DNA from: an uncultured Myxococcales bacterium
GTDB lineage: Bacteria > Myxococcota_A > UBA9042
Assembly (NCBI GenBank): GCA_903842345.1
Contig: CAIMLR010000004.1
Span: 62,001 to 126,000, forward strand
Length of the DNA stretch: 64,000 nucleotides
Direction of reading: 5' to 3'
Below the pieces are notes generated by a model, which was not told the DNA's origin, did no database searches, and saw nothing but the letters and a program-made list of their open reading frames with translations. Every line of letters begins with the position of its first letter. Positions within the stretch are counted from its first letter, which is position 1. The position numbers were made by a program, and so were the translations under genes. Below are positions 43,411 through 51,208 of this stretch, one piece after another.

Positions 43411-46400
43411 ATGAAGGCTCCAATCTCCAAGCTCCTCGGCGTGTTCCTCAGCGTGTGGCTCCTCAGCGCGTGCGGCAACAGCGCCACGACCGGCGATGGC
43501 AGCGGCCTGACCGACAACGACGCGCTGGGCGGCGACACGCTCGTCTTCAACCCGGACGCGAGTGACGCCATCGGCGGCAAAGACGCCCAGGGCTGCACGA
43601 TCGACTCGGACTGCGCCGGCTTGACCGTCACCGCATGCCAGAAAGCCGCATGCGGCCCGCAAGGCACGTGCATCGCGCAGAACCTCGCGAGCGGCACCGC
43701 GTGCGACGACAAGAACGGCTGCACCACCGCTGACCAGTGTACCGCCGGCACGTGTCACGGCGTCCTCAAGAGCTGCAACGACCAGAATCCGTGCACCGCG
43801 GACAGCTGCGATCCGGCGAGCGGCCAGTGCGCGTATGCGCCGATCGCCGCCAAGTGCGACGACGGCGACCTGTGCACCCAGAACGACGCGTGCACCGACG
43901 GCAAATGCACCGGCACGCCCAATGCCAGCTGCGACTGCAAGACGGACGCCGATTGCGCCAAGACCGACGACGCGGACCTGTGCAACGGCGTCCACACCTG
44001 CCAGTCCGGCCAGTGCCTGACCAAGCCCGGCTCCGCCGTGACGTGCGACCCGAGCAAAGCCAAGCCGTGCGAGGTCATCGCGTGCGACCCGACCGACGGC
44101 ACCTGCAAGGGCAGCCCCGCGGCGGAAGCCAGCCAGTGCGACGACGGCGACAAGTGCACCAAAGCCGACCAGTGCGCGGGCGGCGCCTGCAAGGGCGCGA
44201 CGGTTGTCTGCGACGACAATCAGGTCTGCACCGACGACAGCTGTGACAAGCTCAAGGGCTGCGCCAACACGCCCAACGCGGCGAAGTGCGACGACGGCGA
44301 CCTCTGCACCAATGGCGACGTGTGCGCCGCGGGCGTGTGCGCGGGCACGGCCAATCCGAATTGCAGCAAGTGCGCCACGGACGCCGACTGCGCCAAGTTT
44401 GAAGACGGCAACCTGTGCAACGGCACGCTGGCGTGCACCGGCGGCGCGTGCATCGTCAAGGACACCACGGTCGTGACGTGCGTGGCCGACGCCAATCCGT
44501 GCAAGACCAACGCGTGCGTCCCGGCGACGGGAAAGTGCGAGACCAACGCAGCGCTCGACGGCAGCGCGTGCGACGACGGCGACGCGTGCACGACCGGCGA
44601 CAAGTGCGCGGCGGGCGCGTGCGTCACGACGACGGCCAAGAAATGCGCGGACACCAATCCGTGCACCAACGACAGCTGCGACAAGCTCAAAGGCTGCGTA
44701 TTTGCCGCCGCGGACGGCGCCACGTGCGACGACGGCGATCCGTGCACCGGCACTGACAAATGCGTCGCCGACAAGTGCCAGGGCACCGCGACCGGCGCGT
44801 GCGCCAAATGCACGACTGACGTGGATTGCGCGGCGTACGACGACAAGGACTTGTGCAACGGCACGCTGAGCTGCAACGGCGGTTCGTGCTCGGTCAACGT
44901 GGCGACCGTCGTTGTGTGCGACACGTTTGGCCTCTCCCCGTGCGTCAAGAACGCCTGCACGCCGGACACCGGCAAGTGCGTGAAGAGCAACCTGGGCAAC
45001 GGCTCCGCGTGCGACGACTCCAACGCGTGCACGGAGAAGGACTACTGCTCGACCGGCGTGTGCAAGGGCAAGCCCGTGTACTGCGACGACGGCTCGTTCT
45101 GCACCGACGACTCGTGCAACCCCGACACGGGCTGCCAGCACGTCTTCAACAGCAACCCGTGCGACGACGGCAACAGCTGCACCTTGAGCGACACCTGCAA
45201 ATCGGGCAGCTGCGCCGGCACGCCGGTGGAGACGTGTTCGTGCGTCGCGTCGTCTGACTGCAAAGTCTACGAGGACGGCGACCTGTGCAACGGCACGCTG
45301 GTCTGCGCGGGCGCCAAGTGCGTCGTGGACCCCAAGACGGTCGTGACGTGCAGCGCAAGCACGGATGTGTGCACCGCCAACACGTGCAACAGCAAGTCCG
45401 GACTGTGCGCGCTCGTACCCGTGGCCGACGGCAAGGTCTGCGACGACAAGAGCGCCTGCACCTCGGGCGAAACCTGCGCCGCGGGCAAATGCCAGGGCGG
45501 CGCGGCTGTGCCATGCGACGACAAGAACGCGTGCACGGACGACACGTGCAACCCCGACTTTGGCTGCACCTTCAAGGCCAACGCCGCGACGTGCGACGAC
45601 GGCGATGCGTGCACGACCGGCGACGCCTGCGCCAACAGCGCCTGCCAGCCCGGCAAGACCAACATCTGCCCCAACGCCTGCGCGCCGGCATTCACGCTCG
45701 GCTGCGGCGCCGCGGACGCGTGGGGCAACGCCAAGAGCGGCAGCACCAACGTCGTCACCGACTATCCGTGCAACCCGACCGACGCCGGCAAATACACCGG
45801 TCCAGAGTTCGCGTACCTCTACACCGCGCCGTTTGACGGCAAGGTCACCGCAACGCTGAGCAATGAGACCGCGGAGACCGACGTCTTCATCCTCGCCCAG
45901 GGCGGCTCCGGCTGCGACGCCAAGCAATGCCTGACGTTTGACTACGCCAGCGCGACGGCGACCGTGAAAGCCGGGCAGACGTACTACATCGTCGTCGATG
46001 GCTACAACGGCGCAACCGGCACGTACACGCTCAACGTCACATGCACGCCCGCCGTGGAGACCAGCTGCGCCGACGGCATCGACGAGGACGGCGACGGCCA
46101 GACCGATTGCGCGGACACCGACTGCGCCGCCAACGCCGCGTGCATCGCGCCCGCCTGCAAGGCCGCATTCACACTGACGTGCGGTGCCGTCGACTCGTGG
46201 GCCACCACGTCCTACGGCACGACGAACGTCATCAGCGCCTATCAGGGCTGCGGCAACAGCTACGCCTATCCCGCGCCGGAATACGCGTACACGTTCACGT
46301 CGACCGTCACCGGCAAAGTCACCGTCACGCTGACGAACAAGACCGCGGAGACGGACATCATCGTGCTGAGCGACGACGTGGGCGTCTGCAGCAGCTCCAA

Positions 46401-47016
46401 GTGCATGGCGTTTGACGGCGGCACGGGCGCAGTCTCCTTTGACGCGGTCACCGGCACGACCTACTACTTCGTCATCGACGGCTACAACGGCGCGACGGGC
46501 AGCTACACCATCAGCGTCGCGTGCCCGCAGGCGACCGCGGAAATCTGCACCGGCGGCAAGGACGAGGACGGCGACGGCGCGACCGACTGCGAGGACAGCG
46601 ACTGCTTTGGCAAGTCCGCCGATTGCCAACCCGCGTGCACGCCGGACACGGTCGAACTCGCCAAGCTGACGTGCGCGGCGGACAAGGACTCGTTCCAGAA
46701 CAACGGCGCGGGGTCGACGAACGCCATCAGCAAATACAGCTGCTCGCCGACAAGCGTCTACAGCGGCAACGAGTACGCGTACACCTACGTCGCCACCGCC
46801 GACACCAGCGTGACCGTCACACTCGCCAACGAGACCGCGGACACGGACATCCTGGTCCTGCAGGACAGCGGCCTCGGCTGCAACCCCGCGAGCTGCATCG
46901 CCACCGGCATGAGCAACGCGCAGTTCAACGCCAAGAAGGGCACGACGTACTACATCGTCATCGACGGCTACAACGGCGCCAACGGCAACTACGACCTCGC
47001 GTTCACCTGCCAGTAG
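43411..47016 (+). CDS. Giant cysteine-rich lipoprotein with three PPC-like domains
   Basis: 1201 residues. Lipoprotein signal VFLSVWLLSAC (Cys near 21), then an Asp/Gly-rich linker. Residues about 60-760 contain about 15 short C-DDG-x-x-C-T modules and four longer modules of the form CATDADCAKFEDGNLCNGTL to TVVTC. The C-terminal 440 residues hold three domains of about 120 residues that look alike: an FTLTCGA opening, NETAETD or NKTAETD in the middle, and TYYIVVDGYNGATGTYTL at the end, like bacterial pre-peptidase C-terminal (PPC) domains, joined by DGIDEDGDGQTDC and DEDGDGATDC linkers. It is probably a large surface protein; adhesion is an inference. It differs from the protein at 4936 in lacking the C-x-I-x-G-x-C module. 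Confidence 0.82.
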   Translation: MKAPISKLLGVFLSVWLLSACGNSATTGDGSGLTDNDALGGDTLVFNPDASDAIGGKDAQGCTIDSDCAGLTVTACQKAACGPQGTCIAQNLASGTACDDKNGCTTADQCTAGTCHGVLKSCNDQNPCTADSCDPASGQCAYAPIAAKCDDGDLCTQNDACTDGKCTGTPNASCDCKTDADCAKTDDADLCNGVHTCQSGQCLTKPGSAVTCDPSKAKPCEVIACDPTDGTCKGSPAAEASQCDDGDKCTKADQCAGGACKGATVVCDDNQVCTDDSCDKLKGCANTPNAAKCDDGDLCTNGDVCAAGVCAGTANPNCSKCATDADCAKFEDGNLCNGTLACTGGACIVKDTTVVTCVADANPCKTNACVPATGKCETNAALDGSACDDGDACTTGDKCAAGACVTTTAKKCADTNPCTNDSCDKLKGCVFAAADGATCDDGDPCTGTDKCVADKCQGTATGACAKCTTDVDCAAYDDKDLCNGTLSCNGGSCSVNVATVVVCDTFGLSPCVKNACTPDTGKCVKSNLGNGSACDDSNACTEKDYCSTGVCKGKPVYCDDGSFCTDDSCNPDTGCQHVFNSNPCDDGNSCTLSDTCKSGSCAGTPVETCSCVASSDCKVYEDGDLCNGTLVCAGAKCVVDPKTVVTCSASTDVCTANTCNSKSGLCALVPVADGKVCDDKSACTSGETCAAGKCQGGAAVPCDDKNACTDDTCNPDFGCTFKANAATCDDGDACTTGDACANSACQPGKTNICPNACAPAFTLGCGAADAWGNAKSGSTNVVTDYPCNPTDAGKYTGPEFAYLYTAPFDGKVTATLSNETAETDVFILAQGGSGCDAKQCLTFDYASATATVKAGQTYYIVVDGYNGATGTYTLNVTCTPAVETSCADGIDEDGDGQTDCADTDCAANAACIAPACKAAFTLTCGAVDSWATTSYGTTNVISAYQGCGNSYAYPAPEYAYTFTSTVTGKVTVTLTNKTAETDIIVLSDDVGVCSSSKCMAFDGGTGAVSFDAVTGTTYYFVIDGYNGATGSYTISVACPQATAEICTGGKDEDGDGATDCEDSDCFGKSADCQPACTPDTVELAKLTCAADKDSFQNNGAGSTNAISKYSCSPTSVYSGNEYAYTYVATADTSVTVTLANETADTDILVLQDSGLGCNPASCIATGMSNAQFNAKKGTTYYIVIDGYNGANGNYDLAFTCQ

Positions 47017-47042
47017 GCACTGCGCCGATCTCCAGCTACGCT
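47014..47042 (+). promoter_or_regulatory. Promoter of the DUF2169 gene
   Basis: TAGGCA (47014-47019) and TACGCT (47037-47042), 17-base spacing, directly after the lipoprotein stop. GGAGG and the GTG at 47059 follow 10-20 bases downstream. Confidence 0.35.
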
Positions 47043-47058
47043 CAACGCCGGAGGCCTC

Positions 47059-49269
47059 GTGGCGCAACTCAGCAGCGGCTACCAACTTATCGTCCTGCCT
47101 GCGGAGTTGGCGAGCGGCCAGTTGGCGTTGACGATGGTGGTGCGGCGGACGTACCGCGTCGGCCTGGAAAGCACGCTGCTGGAGCCGCTGGCCGACGCGG
47201 ATCAACCGCCGCCGCTGCCTGAAGACAAGTACGACGGCGGTGACGCGACGACCGTGCCGCCGACGCTGGAGACCGATCTGGTGCCGGAGAAGGCGCGCGT
47301 GGACATCCTCGTGCTGGGCAAGGCGTATGCGCCGGGCGGCAAGCCGCTGCCGGAGTTTGAGTGCGCGGTCCAGGTGGGGCGCAAGCGCGAGACGTTGCGG
47401 ATCCTGGGACCGCGGCGCGCGGTGTGGCAGCCGCTGCGCAAGCACGACGGCAAGATGACGCCGCAGCCGCCGCGGTTCACGGAGCCGGAGCCGGTGCAGG
47501 AGGTGCCGCTGTCCCTGACGCTGGCGTATGGCGGCTGGAGCTGGCTGGTGCCGGACGATGAGACGCTGCGGATCCAGCGGGAGGTCGCCAAGGTGATGGC
47601 CGAGGAGGCGGCGGCGGAAGCGGCGGCCAAACCCCATGCGCCGGCGAAGCCCGCGGGCAAGACGGACGACGTGGCGGTCCAGGCGCCAGCGACGACGGCG
47701 GAGGCAGCGGAGAAGCTGCGGCGCGGCGATGGCTCAGAGGGCTATGACGCCGATGGCGTGCGGCTGTGGAATGCCGCGGCGTCCAACGACGGAACGGCGG
47801 TGCTGACGGTCGACGAGTTTGAGCGGCAGGATCTGGCAGCGCAGGCGCGCGCGCTGCGGACGACGGACGAACCGGCCAGGCAACAGCGGGCGCTGCGGCA
47901 GAACGCGGCGGGCGAGTGGATCGAGGTTGACGACGGCGCGGCGATCCTGACCGACGAAGCGCTGGCGGCGATGCGCGCGGAGGGGGCGCGGAATGCGCCG
48001 CCGGTCGCGGAGACGCGCGCGGACGCGGAGGTCGTTGTGAACAGCGACGGCACCAAGGTGCTTGCGGCGATGGCCGACGACGACGCGGACTGGGATGCGT
48101 CCCTCCGGACCGGCATCGCGGCAGACGACGCGAAGACCGCGGGCGCGCGCAAGAAAGCCGATGAAGCGCGGCGCAAGGCGGAAGATGCGGCGCTCGCGGA
48201 ATTTCCCCGCCTGCCCTGCCCGACCAACCCGTTTGGCATCGGCTTCTGCATTTCCAACCATCCCAAGGTGCTGGAGCGCACGCAGTTGCCGCAGATTGAA
48301 CATCCGCTGACGCCGCTGACGCCCGCCGATTTTGTCCGCGATTACCAACGCCTGGATGCGGTGCCGATGCCCGCGGGCTTTGCCGTGCTGCCGCGCCACG
48401 CGCGCCCGCGGATCGACCTGGCGGGACCACTGCCGTCGGATCTGGGCGACTGGCAGGCGGAACAGGACGCGCAGAAGCAGAAAGTGGACCTCAGCACGCG
48501 CGCGGGCGTCCAGACGCTGCGGGCGATGGAAGCGCGCACCAAGCCGCACCCGATGCAGCCGGGCTACTACAACTGCGCGCTGCCGGCGATGCAGATGCAG
48601 GAAGTGCGCGGGGACGAGGAAGTGCTGCTGGAGAACCTGACGAAGAGCGGTCGGCTGTTCTTCAAGCTGCCGGCGCGCGCGCCGATCGCAGAGCTGGACC
48701 GCGGGCGCGGCGTGGAGCGCAGGGATCTGCGGCTGGACACGGTCGTCATCGACGCGGAGAAGGCCGAGGTGGCGCTGGTGTGGCGGGCGCAGTTCAAATT
48801 CGCGACGTGGGAAGAGCTGGAAACGTACCCGCACCTCGTCGGACACGTGCTGGATTGGGACCTGGAAGATCGCCGCAAGCGCGACGAGGCAGATGCCGCC
48901 CGCAAAGCCCGCAGCGACGGCACGCAGGTGCTGGACCTGAACGCCATGCCGCCGGAAACGCCGACGTTCCCGACAGCGGCGCGAGCGGAGCCAGAACGCG
49001 CGCCAGACGGAGCACTGGAACTGCCGAAGATGGGGTCCTACCTGCAAGCCGCGGACGACGGATGGGCAGAGCGCGCCGACGAAGCGGCGGCAGAATCAGC
49101 TGAACGACGCAAGAAAGAGCAGGCGGACCTGGCCTGGCGCGCGCAGAAGGCCGACGCGTTCCAGAACCTGGCGGCAGAAGAAGCAGCCGAGAACGCGCGA
49201 CGCGGCGAGATTGCCGCGGCGGTTGCGGCAGGCAAGCCGGTGCCCCCCAAGGGCGGCGGCAAGAAGTAA
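47059..49269 (+). CDS. DUF2169 domain protein
   Basis: 736 residues from the GTG at 47059, which has GGAGG six bases upstream. Residues about 20-170 carry the DUF2169 pattern: LTMVVRRTYRV, ETDLVPEKARVDILVLGKAY, and the APGG and RRAVW blocks. In other bacteria DUF2169 proteins sit in type VI secretion clusters and are effector-loading adaptors; no type VI gene is present here. The rest, about residues 190-736, is rich in Ala, Arg, Glu and Asp with stretches of predicted coiled coil, and has an unusual block PCPTNPFGIGFCISN in the middle. No signal peptide. Role unknown. Confidence 0.78.
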   Translation: MAQLSSGYQLIVLPAELASGQLALTMVVRRTYRVGLESTLLEPLADADQPPPLPEDKYDGGDATTVPPTLETDLVPEKARVDILVLGKAYAPGGKPLPEFECAVQVGRKRETLRILGPRRAVWQPLRKHDGKMTPQPPRFTEPEPVQEVPLSLTLAYGGWSWLVPDDETLRIQREVAKVMAEEAAAEAAAKPHAPAKPAGKTDDVAVQAPATTAEAAEKLRRGDGSEGYDADGVRLWNAAASNDGTAVLTVDEFERQDLAAQARALRTTDEPARQQRALRQNAAGEWIEVDDGAAILTDEALAAMRAEGARNAPPVAETRADAEVVVNSDGTKVLAAMADDDADWDASLRTGIAADDAKTAGARKKADEARRKAEDAALAEFPRLPCPTNPFGIGFCISNHPKVLERTQLPQIEHPLTPLTPADFVRDYQRLDAVPMPAGFAVLPRHARPRIDLAGPLPSDLGDWQAEQDAQKQKVDLSTRAGVQTLRAMEARTKPHPMQPGYYNCALPAMQMQEVRGDEEVLLENLTKSGRLFFKLPARAPIAELDRGRGVERRDLRLDTVVIDAEKAEVALVWRAQFKFATWEELETYPHLVGHVLDWDLEDRRKRDEADAARKARSDGTQVLDLNAMPPETPTFPTAARAEPERAPDGALELPKMGSYLQAADDGWAERADEAAAESAERRKKEQADLAWRAQKADAFQNLAAEEAAENARRGEIAAAVAAGKPVPPKGGGKK

Positions 49270-49285
49270 GGCGGGGACGCGTCCC

Positions 49286-49700
49286 CAGCGATGCGCGGAA
49301 GCGCAGAGCCTCCCATTCCCCAGCGACCCGCGATGCCCCCAACGCCGCGCCCCCAGCGATGCGCGAAGCGCAGAGCCGTTGAATCCCCAGCGATGCGCGA
49401 ATGCACCCGCCCCGCTTCCCGAGCGATGCGCGGAAGCGCAGAGCCGCTCATTTCCCACCGTCCGGCGATTTCCCCGCCCCGCATCCCCAGCGATGCGCGA
49501 ATGCACCCGCCCCGCTTCCCGAGCGATGCGCGGAAGCGCAGAGCCGCTCATTTCCCACCGTCCGGCGATTTCCCCGCCCCGCATCCCCAGCGATGCGCGG
49601 AAGCGCAGAGCCGCTCATTTCCCACCGTCCGGCGATTTCCCCGCCCCGCGTCCCCAGCGATGCGCGGAAGCGCTGAGCCGCTCATTCCCGAGCAAGCGCG
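49286..49700. repeat. 33-bp tandem repeat array, copy 2 (convergent gap)
   Basis: The 694-base gap between the DUF2169 and MFS genes holds no gene. The word (C/G)AGCGATGCGCG occurs at 49286, 49354, 49388, 49421, 49488, 49521, 49588 and 49655, and a degenerate CAGCGACCCGCG at 49321; spacings are 33-35 or 67, i.e. one or two units, so about 13 units in all. Between the words come CCGTTGAATCCCC and TCATTTCCCACCGTCCGGCGA. The array shares its period and the words GACGCGTCC, TGAATCCCCAGCG and GCGAAGCG with the array at 27454-27605. It has no spacers and is not CRISPR. Confidence 0.85.
49401..49600. repeat. 100-bp perfect tandem duplication
   Basis: Bases 49401-49500 and 49501-49600 are identical except for the last base (A versus G). 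The 100-bp unit equals three 33-bp subunits, so it is a higher-order repeat in the larger array and a recent duplication. Confidence 0.92.
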
Positions 49701-49899
49701 AAGCGCAAGCTAGTCTTCTCAAAAACGCCCTTCCCAAGCGAGCACCCCGCGCGTGAGCGCGTCGGGTAAGCGCAGCTCCCCACGCCCAGCCGTGCCACCC
49801 ACCCGGCGCGAAGCGGGGCCGAGCACTGCGCGCAGCGCAAGCGCAGGCCACCCACCGCCCAGCCGACCTCCCCACCAACCGCCCGGCCAGGAAGAGAGC

Positions 49900-49926
49900 G
49901 CGAGAGAAACCTGCGGTTTCTCTCGC
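49900..49926. terminator. Perfect 12-bp hairpin at the end of the MFS gap
   Basis: GCGAGAGAAACC and GGTTTCTCTCGC are perfect inverted repeats round a TGC loop. It lies 38 bases before the MFS stop at 49964 (reading the minus strand), and a second hairpin (CCGGCGC / GCGCCGG, 49929-49949) sits between. No T tract; it may be a bidirectional terminator or an mRNA 3' stabiliser. Confidence 0.45.
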
Positions 49927-49963
49927 ATCCGGCGCGCCTGCGGCGCCGGCCCCGCAGCCCCCA

Positions 49964-51193
49964 CTAACCCCTGCGCCGGACACCCAACCAAACCACCACC
50001 CCCGGCACCAGCCAGACCGCCAGCGACCCCAGCACGAACGCGTGACTCCGCACTTCCACCCCGCGGCCAATCAGCGGGCTCGCGGCGATGTACGCCACCG
50101 ACTGCGCCGACGCCAACAGCCCGGCCGTGGCCGAAACAGACGCGGAAGGCACGCGCGCCAGCGTGTCGGCCGTGAAGAGGGCAAAGAGCGCGCCGCCACC
50201 GGCCATTGCCACGCCGGTCAGGAACACCGCCACACCCGGCGCGTCGCCCAGTGGCACCGCCGCGCACGTGAGCGCGAGCGCCAGCGCGACAACGCCCGGC
50301 AACAGCGGCACCGGCGGCTGGGATGGCGGCGCATGGCGGGCGCGGCGGGCTTGCCACGCGCCAAAACCAATCGAGCCGATGTCGTACAACACCGGCGGCA
50401 GCCACAACAGACCGCCCAACGCCTGCTGGGGCAGATGGAACGTCGCGACGAGATACTTGGGTGACCAGTTGAGCGCGTAGGACATCATCGGCGCGACGGC
50501 GAGGGTGGCAAAGACGCCGCGCAACACCGCGGGCTGGCGGATCAGCGCGCGCAGGGGCAGCGCGGGCGCGGGCGTGGCTTCCTGCGGCGGATGGTCGAGC
50601 ACAGCGCGGGCGGCCGGCGTCCGCGTCGCCCACAGCCACAACGGAAGCCACGCCAGACCGACCGCCGCGACGCCGAGGAAGGCAAAGCGAAAACCAAAGC
50701 GATGCTCCAGCGCCGCGGCAACGGGTGGCACGACCATCGCGCCCAGCGACGAACCGACGTAGAGCACGCCAAAGCCGCGCGGCCGATCCTGGGGCGACAA
50801 GGCGCGGTGCACCGTCTGCGAAGCGCCCGGGAAGGACGGCGCCTCCGCCATGCCCAGCAGCACCCGCAGGCCCAGAAGCGCCCACAGGCCCGCGCCAGGC
50901 CCGGGCAGGAACACGTGCGCGGCAGCGATTGTCGACCAGAGCAGCACGGCGATCGGCAGGCCGCGGCGCGCACCCACGCGATCCAACCAACGTCCCGCGA
51001 GCGGCGCACCGACCAGATACGCCAGCGAAAATGCTGAGAGCAGCCAACCGTACGCGGTTTCAGAGATCTGCAGTTCGCGTGTGACCGTCGGCGACAGCAC
51101 GGCCAGCGCCTGGCGATCGGCGTAGGAGACGGCCATCGTCAGCGTCGCGCAGATCGCGAGCAGCCACGATTGGGGGCGGGTCAGGGGCGGCAT
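49964..51193 (-). CDS. Major facilitator superfamily transporter
   Basis: 409 residues with twelve predicted membrane segments. SYADRQALAVLSP near the start and GRWLDRVGARRGLPIAV between segments 2 and 3 (the loop signature G-x-x-x-D-R-x-G-R-R), plus RPRGFGVLYVGSSLGAMV, match the anion/sugar-acid (ACS) type MFS permeases. They import organic anions or sugar acids with protons; the substrate is unknown. It lies 15 bases downstream of the DUF2330 gene and may share its transcript, though the products look unrelated. Confidence 0.88.
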   Translation of the reverse strand: MPPLTRPQSWLLAICATLTMAVSYADRQALAVLSPTVTRELQISETAYGWLLSAFSLAYLVGAPLAGRWLDRVGARRGLPIAVLLWSTIAAAHVFLPGPGAGLWALLGLRVLLGMAEAPSFPGASQTVHRALSPQDRPRGFGVLYVGSSLGAMVVPPVAAALEHRFGFRFAFLGVAAVGLAWLPLWLWATRTPAARAVLDHPPQEATPAPALPLRALIRQPAVLRGVFATLAVAPMMSYALNWSPKYLVATFHLPQQALGGLLWLPPVLYDIGSIGFGAWQARRARHAPPSQPPVPLLPGVVALALALTCAAVPLGDAPGVAVFLTGVAMAGGGALFALFTADTLARVPSASVSATAGLLASAQSVAYIAASPLIGRGVEVRSHAFVLGSLAVWLVPGVVVWLGVRRRG

Positions 51194-51208
51194 GAGAGCG
51201 GCGCGGGG

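Noticed and set aside
43372-47637. Open frame of 1421 codons on the minus strand across the giant lipoprotein
   Set aside because: It mirrors the C-DDGN-C repeats in the antisense direction, has no start signal, and its composition (Val, Ala, Arg, Gly) is that of a frame shadow in GC-rich DNA.
47059-49269. Type VI secretion effector cluster
   Set aside because: Only the DUF2169 protein suggests it; there is no VgrG, Hcp, PAAR or toxin domain in the window.
49286-49700. CRISPR array
   Set aside because: Units are directly adjacent with no unique spacers, units vary in sequence, and no cas gene is near.
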